Source of the DNA: Hemileia vastatrix
Taxonomy: Eukaryota; Basidiomycota; Pucciniomycetes; Pucciniales; Zaghouaniaceae
Direction of reading: 5' to 3'
Length of the DNA stretch: 64,000 nt
Assembly: GCA_030280995.1 (NCBI GenBank)
Contig: JASXTE010000002.1
Coordinates: forward strand, 42,182,683 to 42,246,682
Part shown: positions 10,135 to 21,680 of the stretch, in pieces
Numbering within the stretch: position 1 is the stretch's first letter
Layout of the letters: each line of letters begins with the position of its first letter
Notes under the pieces: model-generated
Told to the model about the DNA's origin: nothing
The model's input: the letters and a program-made list of their open reading frames with translations, nothing else
Database searches by the model: none
Made by a program: the position numbers and the translations under genes

Positions 10135-10533
10135 ACACTACATTTTAACTTACAAGGTAATGTTAAATTAAAGGATCCCTTTGTAGGACCTTTTGTAGTA
10201 AATAAAATGGTTGAGAATAATGCAGTGGAAGTCATATTATATGCTCCATATGATAGGAAACATCCAGTTTTCCCTATCTCATTATTGAAACCTTACCATG
10301 CAAATGATCCTGACTTATTTCCAAAAAGAAGGGGAAGGCCTAAAAAACAACCTGAAGAAATTGTGGAAAAAGCAGAGATTGAAAAAATAATCAAGAAAAG
10401 AATCCTTACTAAAGAAAAAGGAACTGAGTATTTACTAAGATTTAAAGGGAAATCAAATGAATTTGATAAATGGATACCTGAAAAAGAAATTTCTAATTTA
10501 TCCACCCTTCTTAAAAAATTTAAACAGAAATAA
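10135..10533 (+). CDS. Element A integrase C-terminus with chromodomain-like tail
   Basis: Continues in the same register after the stop at 10132 (HFNLQGN...PFVGPFVV, RKHPVFPISLLKPY). The last 60 residues (EIEKIIKKRI, EYLLRFKGKSNEFDKWIPE) match the chromodomain pattern of chromoviruses, with KWIPE in place of the usual TWEPE. In that lineage the tail directs integration to marked chromatin. It ends at TAA 10531-10533. Confidence 0.8.
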   Translation, partial: TLHFNLQGNVKLKDPFVGPFVVNKMVENNAVEVILYAPYDRKHPVFPISLLKPYHANDPDLFPKRRGRPKKQPEEIVEKAEIEKIIKKRILTKEKGTEYLLRFKGKSNEFDKWIPEKEISNLSTLLKKFKQK

Positions 10534-10716
10534 ATTTCTGTTCAACCAGCTGAGGGGTTAAAAAACCAGTACTCATAATATTTTATTATGTTTTATTTCT
10601 TTAAAGTTGAATCTTTAATGCTACAGATTTATTCTGAATACCTGAAAATTACAAATTAAATAAAATAAAATGTATAACTTATCATTTTTTTTTATTGTTT
10701 TTTTTGGGTGGGCGAG
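10534..10716 (+). other. 3' untranslated region and polypurine tract of A
   Basis: AT-rich sequence ending in gggtgggcgag directly before the 3' LTR. This G-rich tract is the likely plus-strand primer. No ORF. Confidence 0.6.
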
Positions 10717-12218
10717 TGTCAGCCTGTATATCTCCAGGACTGAGTAAAAAGTGATTATAAGTTATGTTAAACACATGAACTATACATGGGAATAATAAAT
10801 AAGAGTACACAAATAGTATACATAAGTAAAATTATGATAATACACAAAAAAATGCCATTATAACACCTTATATACACGCATATATCCACCTTTTATAGGT
10901 CTTATGTAGTTAATATTAAGTTGGAATATGTTAGGGTAATCTTAAGAACCTTAAGTATAAGGCTGCATAATTTTTAAGTACACTTAAAGCTGTTATATTC
11001 ATTGTTTTATGCAAAAAACAAGAAATGCGCTTTATTTCACTTAAAAGTTGACTATATGCGCTATAAAATTGAGAATATCAAAATTGCGCTTTGACAGATC
11101 AATTGGGCTCATTTAGAACTATTGATTTGGCTATTTAAATGCATAAAAATAACACTTTTCAAATTTGGTGTTTTTTATGCCAGAAATGGCTTCTGTGTAC
11201 TGGCCACATACTGCCTGCTTTTTTCCCGTGTGAATAGCTTCATTTTTAGCAAAGTTAGCTTTTTCACACTATAATTACCCCACATTCTACGCCCACTGTG
11301 GGGAAACACACTAAAATAGGCGACAGGCGCTTATTTAGTGTCCTAGCTTAATTAATAATGCATTGACCTTGTTTATATGCACTAATTTCATTAATAACCT
11401 CACTCTTGGCACTTTATTTCATCACCACGCTTAAATTCGCCTAATTTTAGTCAAGGATTTACCCGTGCAAGCGCCTGCCAAGAACTGCATGTAGTTACCC
11501 CACATCTCACGCTCTTTTTTAAGTTTTTGGGTGGTTTCTCAGTCAATTTTGGTTATTTTTGAATGGGAATTTCACGTAGTATAATGTCAGGATTAGCCCC
11601 ATTATTTCTACAGTCAATCCCCCTTATTATTAAGCTATTATTAACCTTAAAAAGTCTCCTTTAGTCCTTAATATTATTGTTTTATACGCATATACTCTCT
11701 TTTTGTCTTTTTCTTTAATTTTGATGGATTTCCCTTATTATTTCAGGATTTTGGCAGTTATTACTCTTCTAATTATGTCATGGGTCACTGGGAGTGTTGA
11801 TGGGAATGTCTATTAGTTGTTTAGAGGCGTTATTAACTGTGTATTGGGTGGTACATCAAGGGAATCATTGGGGAACTCAGTGTGTATAAAAGGAGGAGGT
11901 TTTTGGGTTGTATTTCTTCATTCTTTATCATTACAATTCAACCAATATAACCAAACCAATTACAATATATATCAATTAGTACTTTTATAAGACTTTTGGA
12001 TAGTATCTGAATTTATATAATCTATTTTTCTACCAACTATAAAGATTGTAAGCCATATATAAGAATAGTGAGAATTATATTACTGAGACCTTTATATTTG
12101 ATTATATTTTACAACTTAGTGGATTAAAACTACAGTATTCATATAGGACCATTAAAATCTTCTAGACAACTGAATATTCAAGCTAGTTCACGTCCTTGTA
12201 CTTGATCTTAGCCTGACA
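10717..12218 (+). repeat. 3' LTR of element A
   Basis: Matches 2490-3991 over 1502 bases. Four differences were noted by eye: t/c near 11160, a/g near 11794, and two c/a near 12174-12181. Followed by the target duplication cttcc at 12219-12223. Confidence 0.95.
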
Positions 12219-12223
12219 CTTCC

Positions 12224-13603
12224 AGAGGTCTCCAGAGTTTGTAAAGAGCTTATACAGACTTACAGACTCAATTAGAAAAATTAAAATACAATTAAAAAAT
12301 CTAGAAAAATTACAGATGATAGAGCTACTTCTCCTTTATATTCCATTCTAATTTTTTTTAGCCTTCCCATTTCTATTCACCTAGTAAATAATTATCAAAG
12401 AAAAGCAAATTATGAAGAATCAAAAATAATCAAAAATATTTTATAAAATTTTTAAAAAATAGTAAAAATTTACTAAAAAATTCCTTGAATTTTTTCCTGT
12501 AAAATCAACCCTTTTTGAACTAATTTGATTCTTAATTTATTCAATATAACCATTTTAAAATTAGATTGGACTTTCCAATCTCAAAAATAATTCATTAAAA
12601 ATCCTTTATAATAATAAATTTGAGTGCTATACTAAACTTTTGACTACCACATCCTCCCACCAATGAAGAATTTCCCTATTCCTTAAATTTGCATATTTGA
12701 ACAAACATATATTCATCCTCGTTTTATCCTCTTCCACCTTTTACCTTAACTAGTCCTAAATAGCCTCTAATTTTATTTTAAAATCAATATTATGATCAAT
12801 ATTATGATCAATATTGCATCAAAAGACCTTGCTGTCTCATGTGAAATTTGCACCAAATACCAGGTTCCGTGTTTGATTTCTAACCCTGGTATTCCTGGAA
12901 GAACTGCCGGTGATTTTTTCAGGCTTAAAAAAATCTAGTGTAATTTTCTAATTTTACCTTCCAGAACTAACATCTATACTGGACAAGCCTCTCTTCCTGA
13001 TCCTACAGTTCCTAAAAAGAGATTATCAAAAATTCCTACCTTCTTTCATAATATAAAGGCCAAAGAAGCTTCTTCTTCTAAAAATCCCAATCCTGAGTCT
13101 CCTCTTCCATATCAAGACTCCAATCCTATTATGCCAGTTTCTACCTGCTTTTTTTCTGAAACTTAATTTCCTGGCCAAAAAAGTTAGTCTTTTAATTTTA
13201 ATTTAACAATTCTTCTACTAATTTCAAATCCAACTACTATCTCTTCCAACTCCTAAGCTATTGAAATTACCAATAAAGATGACATTGGCCAGGTGCAGAA
13301 TGATTACATAAATAATTATCCTAAATTTCATAGATATCTCTTTCATGAAGTTTGTGATGATATCAAGCATTAATTTTTAACTTATTTGCAGAAAACTCCT
13401 GTTAATAATACTGAAGATTTAATGAAGAGAAGAATTTTGATGAAAATTTTTGATAAAGATGTTGAAATATTCCAAAGATATTTTTTATTCTGATTTTCTT
13501 CTCTTCTATCAAATTTTATTACTTTTATTATTTTAATTCTTTTTGGTTGCTGATAACTGTTATTTTTTGGTTGAATTTATTTCATTTTATTTGTCATATA
13601 ATT
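12224..13603 (+). pseudogene. Family X remnant, copy 1 (Cys-rich N-terminal protein, broken)
   Basis: Colinear with 20430-21680 at about 75-80 percent by eye. Translated from about 12810 it reads SKDLAVSCEICTKYQVPC, then PGIPGRTAGDFFRLKK, a CxxCx6C pattern that recalls a degenerate fungal zinc cluster. A C-terminal block (NYPKFHRYLFHEVCDDIKH, NTEDLMKRRILMKIFDKDVE) aligns with copy 2. Several stops and shifts break it. The protein family is not recognised. Element B inserted into its 3' part at 13604. Confidence 0.5.
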
Positions 13604-15096
13604 TGTCAGCCTGTAAATCCCCAGAACTGAGTAAGAAAGTACTTATAAGTTAGCCTAAACACATGGAATATACATGGGAGCAATAAATTAAAGTACACAA
13701 GTTGTATAAATAAGTAAAAATTATGATAAGATACAATATATACCATTATAACACCTTATATACACGCATATATCCACCTTTTATAAGTCTTATGTACTTA
13801 ATAATAAGTTGAAATATTTCAGGGTAATCTTAAGAACCTTAAATATAAGGTTAGATAAATTTTAAGTAGACTTAAACTGTTGTTTTCATTATTTTATGTA
13901 AAAATCAATAAATGCGCTTTAAATCACTTAAAGGTTGAGTATATGTGCTATAAATTTAATAATATTAAAAATTCGCTTTGACAGATCAATTTTTCTTAAT
14001 TAGAACTATTGATTTGGCTACTCAAATGCATAAAAATAAAAATTTTCAATTTTGGTGTTTTTTATGCCAGAAATGGTTTCTGTGTACTGGCAACATACTG
14101 CCTGCATTTTTCCTGTGTGAATGGCTTCATTTTTAGCAAAGTTAGATTTTTTCACACTATAATTACTCCACAATCTATTCCAACTGTAGGGAAACATGCT
14201 AAATTAGGTGACAGGCACTTATTTAGTGTCCTAATTTAATTCATGGTGCATTGATCCTTATTATAAGCACTAATTTCATTAATAACCTCAAGCTTGGCCC
14301 TTTAATTCACTACCACACTCAAATTTTCCTAAATTAGTCAAGGATCTACTTTTGCAAGCACCTTCCACGGACTGCATGTAGTTACAACACATCTCATGCC
14401 CTTTTTGGGTTTTTAAGTGGTTTCTCAGTCAATTTTGGTAATTTTTTAATGGGGATTTCACATAGTTTAATGTCATGATTAGCCCCATCATTTCTACTTC
14501 TAATCCCCCTTAATATTGAGTAATAATTAGTCTTGATTTTCCCTTTTTAGTCTTTTATTTTAATGTATTACAGGCATGTTCTCTTTTTTTTCTTATTCTT
14601 TATTTTTGATGGATTATCCCTATTACTGTAGGATTTTGGTGGGTTATATCATTTTAATGATGTTACTGGTCACTCTTTATGTTTTTGGACATGTCTATTA
14701 GTTGGAATGAGGCATTATTAACCTTGTATAGAGCTGGTAAATCAAGGGGCTCATTGGGGAAGTTATTGTGTATAAAAGAAGGGGGTTTTTGGTCTTGTTT
14801 TCTACATTCTTTATCATTACAATTGAACATATAACCAATATGATTTACAATAAATACCAATAGAGCTTATAATGTCTTTGAATAGTATCTGAGTTATTAA
14901 ATCTATTTTTCTACCGACTATAAGATTGTAAGCCATATATAATGAGTGAGATTTAAATTACTGAGATCTTTATATTGAGTTATATTTTAATACTTGTTGG
15001 ATTTGTACTACAGTATTCATATAGGACCATTACAATCTTCTAGACAACTGACCATTCAAGCTAGTTAATATCTCTGTACTTGATCTCAGCCTGACA
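13604..15096 (+). repeat. 5' LTR of element B
   Basis: Begins TGTCAGCCTG and ends CTCAGCCTGACA, 1493 bp, colinear with the A LTRs but with many substitutions (roughly 85 percent by eye). TATAAAA at 14771-14777. Confidence 0.9.
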
Positions 15097-15699
15097 ATTG
15101 GAGACCTTTCCTCAAGAATTCTGTTGGTTATCTTCCAGTAAGTAAAAAACCCAAAAAAGAGGCTACAAGTAAATAAAATCCCTATAGAGATATTTTGGAT
15201 AATTACAACAGGTTGAAGTCACTTATATAGTGATTTCAGAAAGAGAAGCCCTTTTATATAATAAAATTGTGATATTGAATTAACAATTTTACCACTAATT
15301 TTACATAAAAATTGTTCTTAATGGGAGTCTGTCAATAGACAAATTAATTTTGTGATCTTTGAAGATAATAAACCAGATAATAAAAACTTATTAATTGTGT
15401 TCTTTTAAACAGAACTCTTAATCCTTTTTTATTGGTTTGTAAAACTAACTTAATATTTATAAAGAATATTACTGAAAAATTTTCTTTTTTAAATATAAAA
15501 ACACGGCTCTATATTTTAGACCAGTTAAATCAAGTGACCACATAAAAGCATATTTGACTTTTGGCACTTATAAATTCACTTAGCACTTACAAGTAAGCAA
15601 TAAAATTGTCTTCTGTAGTATTGATTAAATACTGATAAAACTCCTCTTGATGTTAAAATATCTCAAATTTCAATTTTTTGGTTGAAAGTCCATGTAAAA
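15097..15699 (+). other. 5' leader of element B
   Basis: Aligned with 3992-4659 of A. It contains one copy of the unit that is duplicated in A (about 15284-15367) with tctgtcaatagac. No ORF. Confidence 0.75.
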
Positions 15700-16114
15700 A
15701 TGTGTGACAACAACAATGATATTGTGAGTAATAAGGCAAAACCTTATAACTTAAGACCTAGAGCTGAAAGACCTGTTACAGGTCGTTCAAATGGAGGGCC
15801 AGAATTCTCCCACCAACAGCAACACTCCACAGATGTCTCTGGATGAAAGAGAAAGACTTTTAAAACAAGTATCAATAAAGAAAACAAAAAATACTTTGCA
15901 AGAACAAATTCACTCCCTATCTGCTCTCCTAAACACCCTAACAATAAATGTCAACAATATAGTAGACCAGATGAACAATCTGGAGGAAAGAGCAAAACAG
16001 GGCTTCATAGAAGTCAATCAAGCTCTATTGGAAATAAAAGCTCAACCAACAACAGTTGCACCCAACAATTCTTGGTGGCAACATCCACACCTTCAGCCCA
16101 AGAGGAGGACCTAA
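15700..16114 (+). pseudogene. Element B ORF2 (spliced coiled-coil protein), frameshifted at its end
   Basis: ATG at 15700, exon 1 15700-15723, intron 15724-15781 (GTGAGT...TTACAG), exon 2 from 15782. The coiled coil (LDERERLLKQVSIKKT, IVDQMNNLEERAK) matches A with mostly conservative replacements, which points to past protein-level constraint in this register. An indel near 16065 shifts the end, which then reads to a stop at 16112. Homologous sequence (WDWYAQ-like, then ggggaaatgg at 16202) continues downstream. Confidence 0.65.
15724..15781 (+). other. Predicted 58-nt phase-0 intron in element B
   Basis: GTGAGT donor and TTACAG acceptor at the same place as in A. The donor changed from GTAAGT to another good consensus form, and the phase is kept. 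Confidence 0.65.
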
Positions 16115-18388
16115 AGATTACAGTTAGAAAATGGAAATGGGACTGGTATGCCCAAAAATACAACAACCCTCTACAGCAGGGCTCCAAAAGTTAGACTTAC
16201 AGGGGAAATGGAATAAGACCTTGGAAAGTCATTCATCTTCTCATGATTAACTATATAATACTAACAATGAATTACTTATAGGTAATGAGATTGTTAGAGA
16301 GTTTCTGGATATAATTGATAAAGATTTAAAAAATTATTCATTTGAAAATAACATGTTAAACTTGTCTTTACATGATGAAAATGTGGATAGTTTTATTGAG
16401 AACCAGGATAATACTAGTCACATTAAAATGGAACCAAATGAAGTAAGTCTTGAGCCTGATGATGAGTCTTCTGAATTGGACACAGAAAAAATTGAATATT
16501 TTTTAAAATAAAATCCAATGGAATCAAAAATCATTAGAAAATATTATTAAGAATTGATAAATTGAAGAATTATCTAGAGAGTCAAACAATAATACAGAAA
16601 GCGTATTATTAAACCTCACAAAATCATTGAGTGCTACATCCAATAGGTTAAAAATTATTGAAAATTCAAATAGTGAATTAACCAATGATAATAAAAGATT
16701 AAACTCTGAGATTAAGAATTTACAAGATAAATTGGAACATTCTCAGAATATTATGGCTACCATAGAGGGATGTGTAAAATTGTCTTTTTTTCAAATGTGA
16801 ATACTACCTTAACACATGTACCTGTAATAAAGTATAGGTTTCAAAGAGTAGAAATTGAAATAGCTAAAATTATGAAAAAGACTGATAAAGTAAAAGACAA
16901 TACCTCCTATTTGGAAAGAGTACCAGTTTTTATGAAACACTAAGATGATAAACAGTGATTGAACATGAAAATAGTGTCATAGGCTCTGAGAATATAAATT
17001 CAGTAAAGGATGAAAAAAATGATCATCTTTCTAAAGTAAGTGAGTTACTCAATATTCCTCAGGTTAGGGAAGCCAAAACTAACCAAAAGAACTGGCCTAA
17101 TTTAGATCAGTACCATTTGTTTGACTGGGATTCAAAGTCTGATTGAAAACAATTCATTCAGAGAATTGATAACTTAAAGTTTTCATACAAATTACCTGAT
17201 GAAGAAATTACATCAAAATTAATATCTTTATTTACAGATGTGGCCTTATTATGGTTTTAATCTGTATTGAGTGAGGAAATGAACTACTCCTGGAATGAAT
17301 GGAAGGCACTAATTGAAAGGCAATTTGGTGGCCCAAAATTCAGAATCACTCAACAAAGATTGTATGAAAGAGCCAGATATAATCCAAATGCTGGAGATAA
17401 ACCCATGGTTTTTTTAATGAATTTAATAAAAATCATGAAAGCTATGGATCCAAAAATGGATTATGATGAGTGGAAAGAAAAAATAATATATAAATTGCCA
17501 TATCAGTCAGAGACATTATTGTAGCTAGAACTGAAACCATCAGAGATACTTCTGGGTTCATTAATGTATGCAATGAAATATTATTAAACCACAAATATGA
17601 AACCAAGTATTATAATTACAGAAAGATTGTTGGAGTAGTAAAACCTACTACAAATAAGTTACCAGTGGAGAAGAAAAAACCTTCAGCTCCCCTTGTCCCT
17701 AAAAGACAAGAAAATAACACTTGTTACAAATGTAATGAACCTTGGGTTAAGGGTCACACTTGTAAGAAAAGAATTAATGTTCTTGAAAACTCACAAAATT
17801 CTAAACCAAGTAATCATGAAGATGAGAATGTGGAATCCAGTGAGGATTGTAAAAGTAAAATTTCTTACAGTAATGATGAACATTAGATATTTGTATTAGA
17901 ACAGGATATTATGTTCCTGAATGATGTTATACCTCAGACAGATACATCTTTAACTTCCATTGAAGAAGCTGATATAATTAAAGATGTATCTCATGATACT
18001 TACAAAATAACACCTATCAGAGCACCTGTTATTATATGTGGAAGAGAAATGAATTCCATTCTTGACACTGGGTCTGCAGGTAGTGTAGTTTCTATTAACA
18101 AATTAATGAAACTTGATAGTAAGTATAAAGAAAAACTAGAACCTGTACAGAAAAAGAACTGGAGGGGTTTTGGTTCAGTATTAAATCCAATTGGCAAATA
18201 CAAAACTGCTGTATTCTTTAAATATAATAATAGATATGTAAGAGCAGTGTGTGAATTTGTTGTAATGGATAATAATAATTGTAGTGATTGGTTTATTATT
18301 GGCAATGAATTATTGACCAAATTTGGCATTAAACTAGATCCTGAAAACAGTTGCTTCACTATAGGTGTAAATGGTAAAAGAAAATTCA
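16115..18388 (+). pseudogene. Element B gag capsid, zinc knuckle and protease, broken
   Basis: Colinear with A 5100-7360. Stops or shifts occur near 16510, 16800, 17142, 17260, 17505 and 17884. The capsid region WNEWKALIERQFGGPKF is at 17290-17330. The knuckle CYKCNEPWVKGHTC is kept near 17722-17763. The protease motif DTGS starts near 18064. The protease ORF runs into the polypyrimidine insert at 18389. Confidence 0.85.
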
Positions 18389-18616
18389 GATCCAAAAGAT
18401 CCAGTCACTTTTCTTTTCTTTTCTTTTCTTCTCTTCACTTTTCTTCTCTTCTCTTCATTTTTCTTCACTTTTCTTCTCTTTTCAAATCTTCACTTTTTTT
18501 CACTTTTCTTCCTTTTCCTCATATTTCTTTTCTTTTCTTTTCCATTTTTTTACTTTTCTTCTCTTCTCTTCATTTTTCTTCACTCTTCATTTCTTTTCTT
18601 TTCTCTTTGTTTTTTT
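18389..18616 (+). repeat. Polypyrimidine (CTTTT/CTTCT) insertion in element B
   Basis: From 18406 to 18615 nearly every base is C or T on this strand, in units such as cttttcttctcttcattttt. It replaces about four bases of A between the protease and the linker. Left edge has gatccaaaagatcc. The long ORFs read through it have no meaning. Such tracts can form triplex DNA. Confidence 0.8.
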
Positions 18617-20050
18617 ATGTTCTGAAAATTCAGTTTATTCCATTTCTCCTAAAGAGGAACAACTGCAAGGTGGAAGAACCACCACTGAAGTGGTAGAATT
18701 GGAAAATTAAATCCAAAAAGCCTCTTTCAGTCCTCAACTCTCAAAAATTGAAGAAGACAATATTTTGAGATTGATTAAATCTTATCCTATGGCATTTGCT
18801 CATGGTTCAAATGAACTAGGATTGGTCAAAGACCATGAGATGAAAATCTCTTTAAGTTTTGATTTGGATAATATTCCTGGCAGCTTGAAAAAGAAATCTT
18901 ACCCAGAATCTCCTGCAGAAAGGAAAGATATTGAAGACTACATAAAAATGTTGTTAGAAATGGGTATTGTTGAAAAAGTGGACACAACACCTAATTATTG
19001 TGTTATTTCACCAGTTTTAATCTCTTATGAAAAGGATAAGGCAAGATTAAGTGGTGATTACAGAGCTCTGAATAAATTCACTGTAGATAATATTTACCCT
19101 CTACCAAGGATAGCTTCTATCCATGCTACCTTACAAGGCGCAAAATATATTTACTGTCTGGATGGAAACAAAGGTTACCACCAGATCCCTGTGGATATTA
19201 ATTCTCAGAATTTCTAACTCATAACCACACACATGAGGATATATAAATATTTGAGAATGCCTTTTGGCCCAAAGAATGTGCCTTCAGTCTTCCAAAAATT
19301 GATGGATAGTGTTTTTCATCAGTATATGGTTGAAGGATGGCTTTTAGTTTATATTGATGACATCATAGTGTTTTCAAAAAAATATGATGAACATTTAAAT
19401 CACCTGAAAAAAGTATTTCAAAAGATGGATGAAATTAATATAACAATTGCATTATAGAAATATAAGTTTGGGTTTTGATCCTTGAAAGTACTTGGACATG
19501 TTGTATCTGGATTGTAAATTTGTGTTGACCAGAATAAAGTGGCAGCAATAAAAACATTACTATACCTAAGAATGTGAAATATTTTCAAAGTTTTTTAGGT
19601 ATGTATGGATATTATAGGCAGTATATTAAAAAACTACCAATCCATTGCAGACCCTTTAACAACATTAATCAGGAAAAATGAGGCTTTCATTTGGAGTAAT
19701 GAAAGATATCACACCTTTGATAAATTGAAAGAATGTTTAAGGTCAGCTCCGATATTGGGACTGCCAGATTTTAACCTCCCTTTTATCTTGTATACTGATG
19801 CAAGCTTCACATGGTTAGGTGTTGCTTTATGTAAAAAACAGTTAATAAATGGGAAATTATCTGAAGTAGTTATCTGTTATATATCCAGAACCTTAAGAGA
19901 GATTGAATTAAGGTATTATTCCACCCAACTGGAATGTTTAGCTGTTGTGTGGGCCCTGGAGAAACTTAATTACTATCTGGAAGACCAGAAGTTTGAATTT
20001 ATAACAGATTGTAGTTAAATAAAATCATTACTAAAAATTAAAACACCTAA
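18617..20050 (+). pseudogene. Element B RT and RNase H, broken
   Basis: RT blocks LSGDYRALNKFTVD, LDGNKGYHQIP, FGPKNVPSVFQ and YIDDIIVFSK (19352-19384) align with A. Stops occur at 19215, 19455, 19475 and 19517, and an indel near 19549. RNase H has YTDASFTWLG, LECLAVVWALEKL and ITDCS, then a stop at 20016. The reading TCA after IIVF here shows that the TGA at 8122 in A is derived. Confidence 0.85.
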
Positions 20051-20287
20051 CACTACGCAATATAGGGGGTGGACTTGCTAGCAAGTCCCCAACCTGAACT
20101 CAGACAGAACTCAGATGGAGCTCAGACTGAACTCTACTTGAAGACCCACAAAAAATTTTCTGCTGAGTGGTTTTCATCCCTGATTGTATGAATACTTTGT
20201 CTATAGCTCAATGTGTGTTCAATATTTGGTGAATTTGAGTCCAAGGTTGCGGAATTTCTAACAAGTCTGCCCCTGTATTGTGTGGTG
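20051..20287 (+). mobile_element. CACTA-like MITE, copy 1 (237 bp)
   Basis: Starts CACTACGCAATATAGGGGG and ends CCTGTATTGTGTGGTG; the ends are imperfect inverted repeats of about 38 bp. The target taa is duplicated (20048-20050 and 20288-20290); element A has the empty site acctaatagg near 8800. Internal subterminal motifs gaactcaga recur. No coding capacity. Two more copies lie at 30476 and 34176. Confidence 0.9.
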
Positions 20288-20429
20288 TAATAGGCACATG
20301 TTTAGATGGAAACTAGCTGTACAAGAGTACAGAGGAAGAATGAAAATCACTCATAGAGCAGGAGAAATGAATTCTAATGTGGATTTACTATCCAGAAGCC
20401 CTTTGCCGAATGATACTGACAACCCAGCA
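20288..20429 (+). pseudogene. Element B RNase H C-terminal fragment
   Basis: Continues from 20050 after the MITE (RHMFRWKLAVQEYRGRMKITHRAG, matching A near 8803-8940). Ends abruptly at 20429. Confidence 0.85.
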
Positions 20430-21680
20430 TTAAAAATAATTCAAAATAATTTATAAAATTATTAAAAATAGAAGAAAAATTGTAAAAATTCCAGACAAAA
20501 AACCAATGTTTCTTGAGACTCCTGTCTTCAATTTTCATGTCCTTTAAGACCTATACTTTCATTTCCTGTCTTTTAATCATTCATCAAATCTTGACCCTTA
20601 AAATCAACCCTTTTTAACCAATTTTAATACTTAATTTATTTAATATACGATTTTAAAATTCAATTGGCCTTTACAATATCAACAGTCATTCCCCAAAAAT
20701 ATATTTTTAATAAACTTAAATGCCATTTAAATCTTTAGAATACCAAATATTCCCTCCAATGAAGAATTTCCCCATTCTTTAATTTTGCCTAATTTATCAA
20801 ACAAATATTCATCCTCTTATTATCCTCTTCAACCATTCACCTTAACTAGTCATGAACAATTTCAACTTTTTTTTTGAAATCAATATAATCATCAATATGT
20901 CATCAAAAGACCTTGCTGTCTCATATTAACTTTGAGCAAAGTACCAGATTCCTTGTTTGATTTCTAGCCCTGGTCTTCCTGGCAGAACTGCCTGTGATCT
21001 TTTCAGGCTTAAGAAAATCAAGTTTAATTGTACAATTATTTCTTCCAGATCTATAGTCTATACTGGACCAGCCTCTTTTCCTGATCCTACTATGCCCAAA
21101 AAGAGATTATCAAAAATTCCAATTTTCTTTCATAATATAATGGCAAAAACAACTTCTTCTTCTAAAAATCCTAATCCTGAAATTCCTCTTCCATCTCAAG
21201 ATCCCAATCCTATTACGCAGTTTCTTCATTCATTTTTGCTGAAACATTATTTCCTGGCTCAAAAACATAGTCATTTAGTTTCAATTTATCAATTCTCTGA
21301 CATACTCCTAATCCAGCTACTATCTCTTCCAACTCCTAAGCTATTGAAATCACTAATACAGATGATTTTTGCCAAGTACAGAATGAATTCATTCATCATT
21401 ATCCTAAATTTCATAGATATCTCTTTCTTGACTTTTGTGATGATATAAAGCATAAATTTTTGTCTTATTTTCAGGAAACTCCTGCTAATAATACTAAAGA
21501 TTTAATAAAGAGAAGAATTTTAATGCAAATTTTTGATAATGATGTTGAAAGATTCCAAATGCATTATTTATTTTAATTTTATTTTCTTCTTTCAATTTTT
21601 AATACTTTAATTCTTTTATTCTTTTAGTGCTGATGAACATTATTTTCTGTTTGATATTAATTCTTTTAATATTTCAAATA
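20430..21680 (+). pseudogene. Family X remnant, copy 2
   Basis: Aligned with 12400-13600. From about 20901 it reads MSSKDLAVSY, stop, then PGLPGRTACDLFRLKK, PMPKKRLSKIP-like and a Ser/Pro-rich stretch. The C-terminal block is HHYPKFHRYLFLDFCDD and NTKDLIKRRILMQIFDNDVE, ending with a stop near 21576. The two copies together show an ancestral protein of at least 250 residues. Function not recognised. Confidence 0.5.

Larger units (their letters stand above)
2490..12218 (+). mobile_element. Element A: complete Ty3/gypsy chromovirus LTR retrotransposon
   Basis: Two 1502-bp LTRs with TGTCAG...CTGACA ends flank an internal region coding for coiled-coil ORF, gag capsid, zinc knuckle, protease, RT, RNase H, integrase and a chromodomain-like tail, in that order (gypsy/Metaviridae order). 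The 5-bp sequence cttcc occurs at 2485-2489 and again at 12219-12223, a perfect target site duplication. The LTRs differ at about four positions by eye (about 0.3 percent), so insertion was recent. The gag-pol frame carries three stop codons (5083, 8122, 10132), so this copy is probably not autonomous. Confidence 0.95.
13604..20429 (+). mobile_element. Element B: truncated, decayed A-type gypsy element
   Basis: 5' LTR, leader, spliced ORF2, gag, protease, RT and part of RNase H are colinear with A, with many stops and indels. Homology stops at 20429 (caacccagc), inside the region that links RNase H to integrase, where family X copy 2 starts; integrase and 3' LTR are absent. It carries a polypyrimidine insert (18389-18616) and a MITE (20051-20287). 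It is clearly older than A. Confidence 0.9.

Noticed and set aside
18371..18696. Phe/Leu/Ser-rich ORFs
   Set aside because: They are read through the polypyrimidine insert of B and are not genes.
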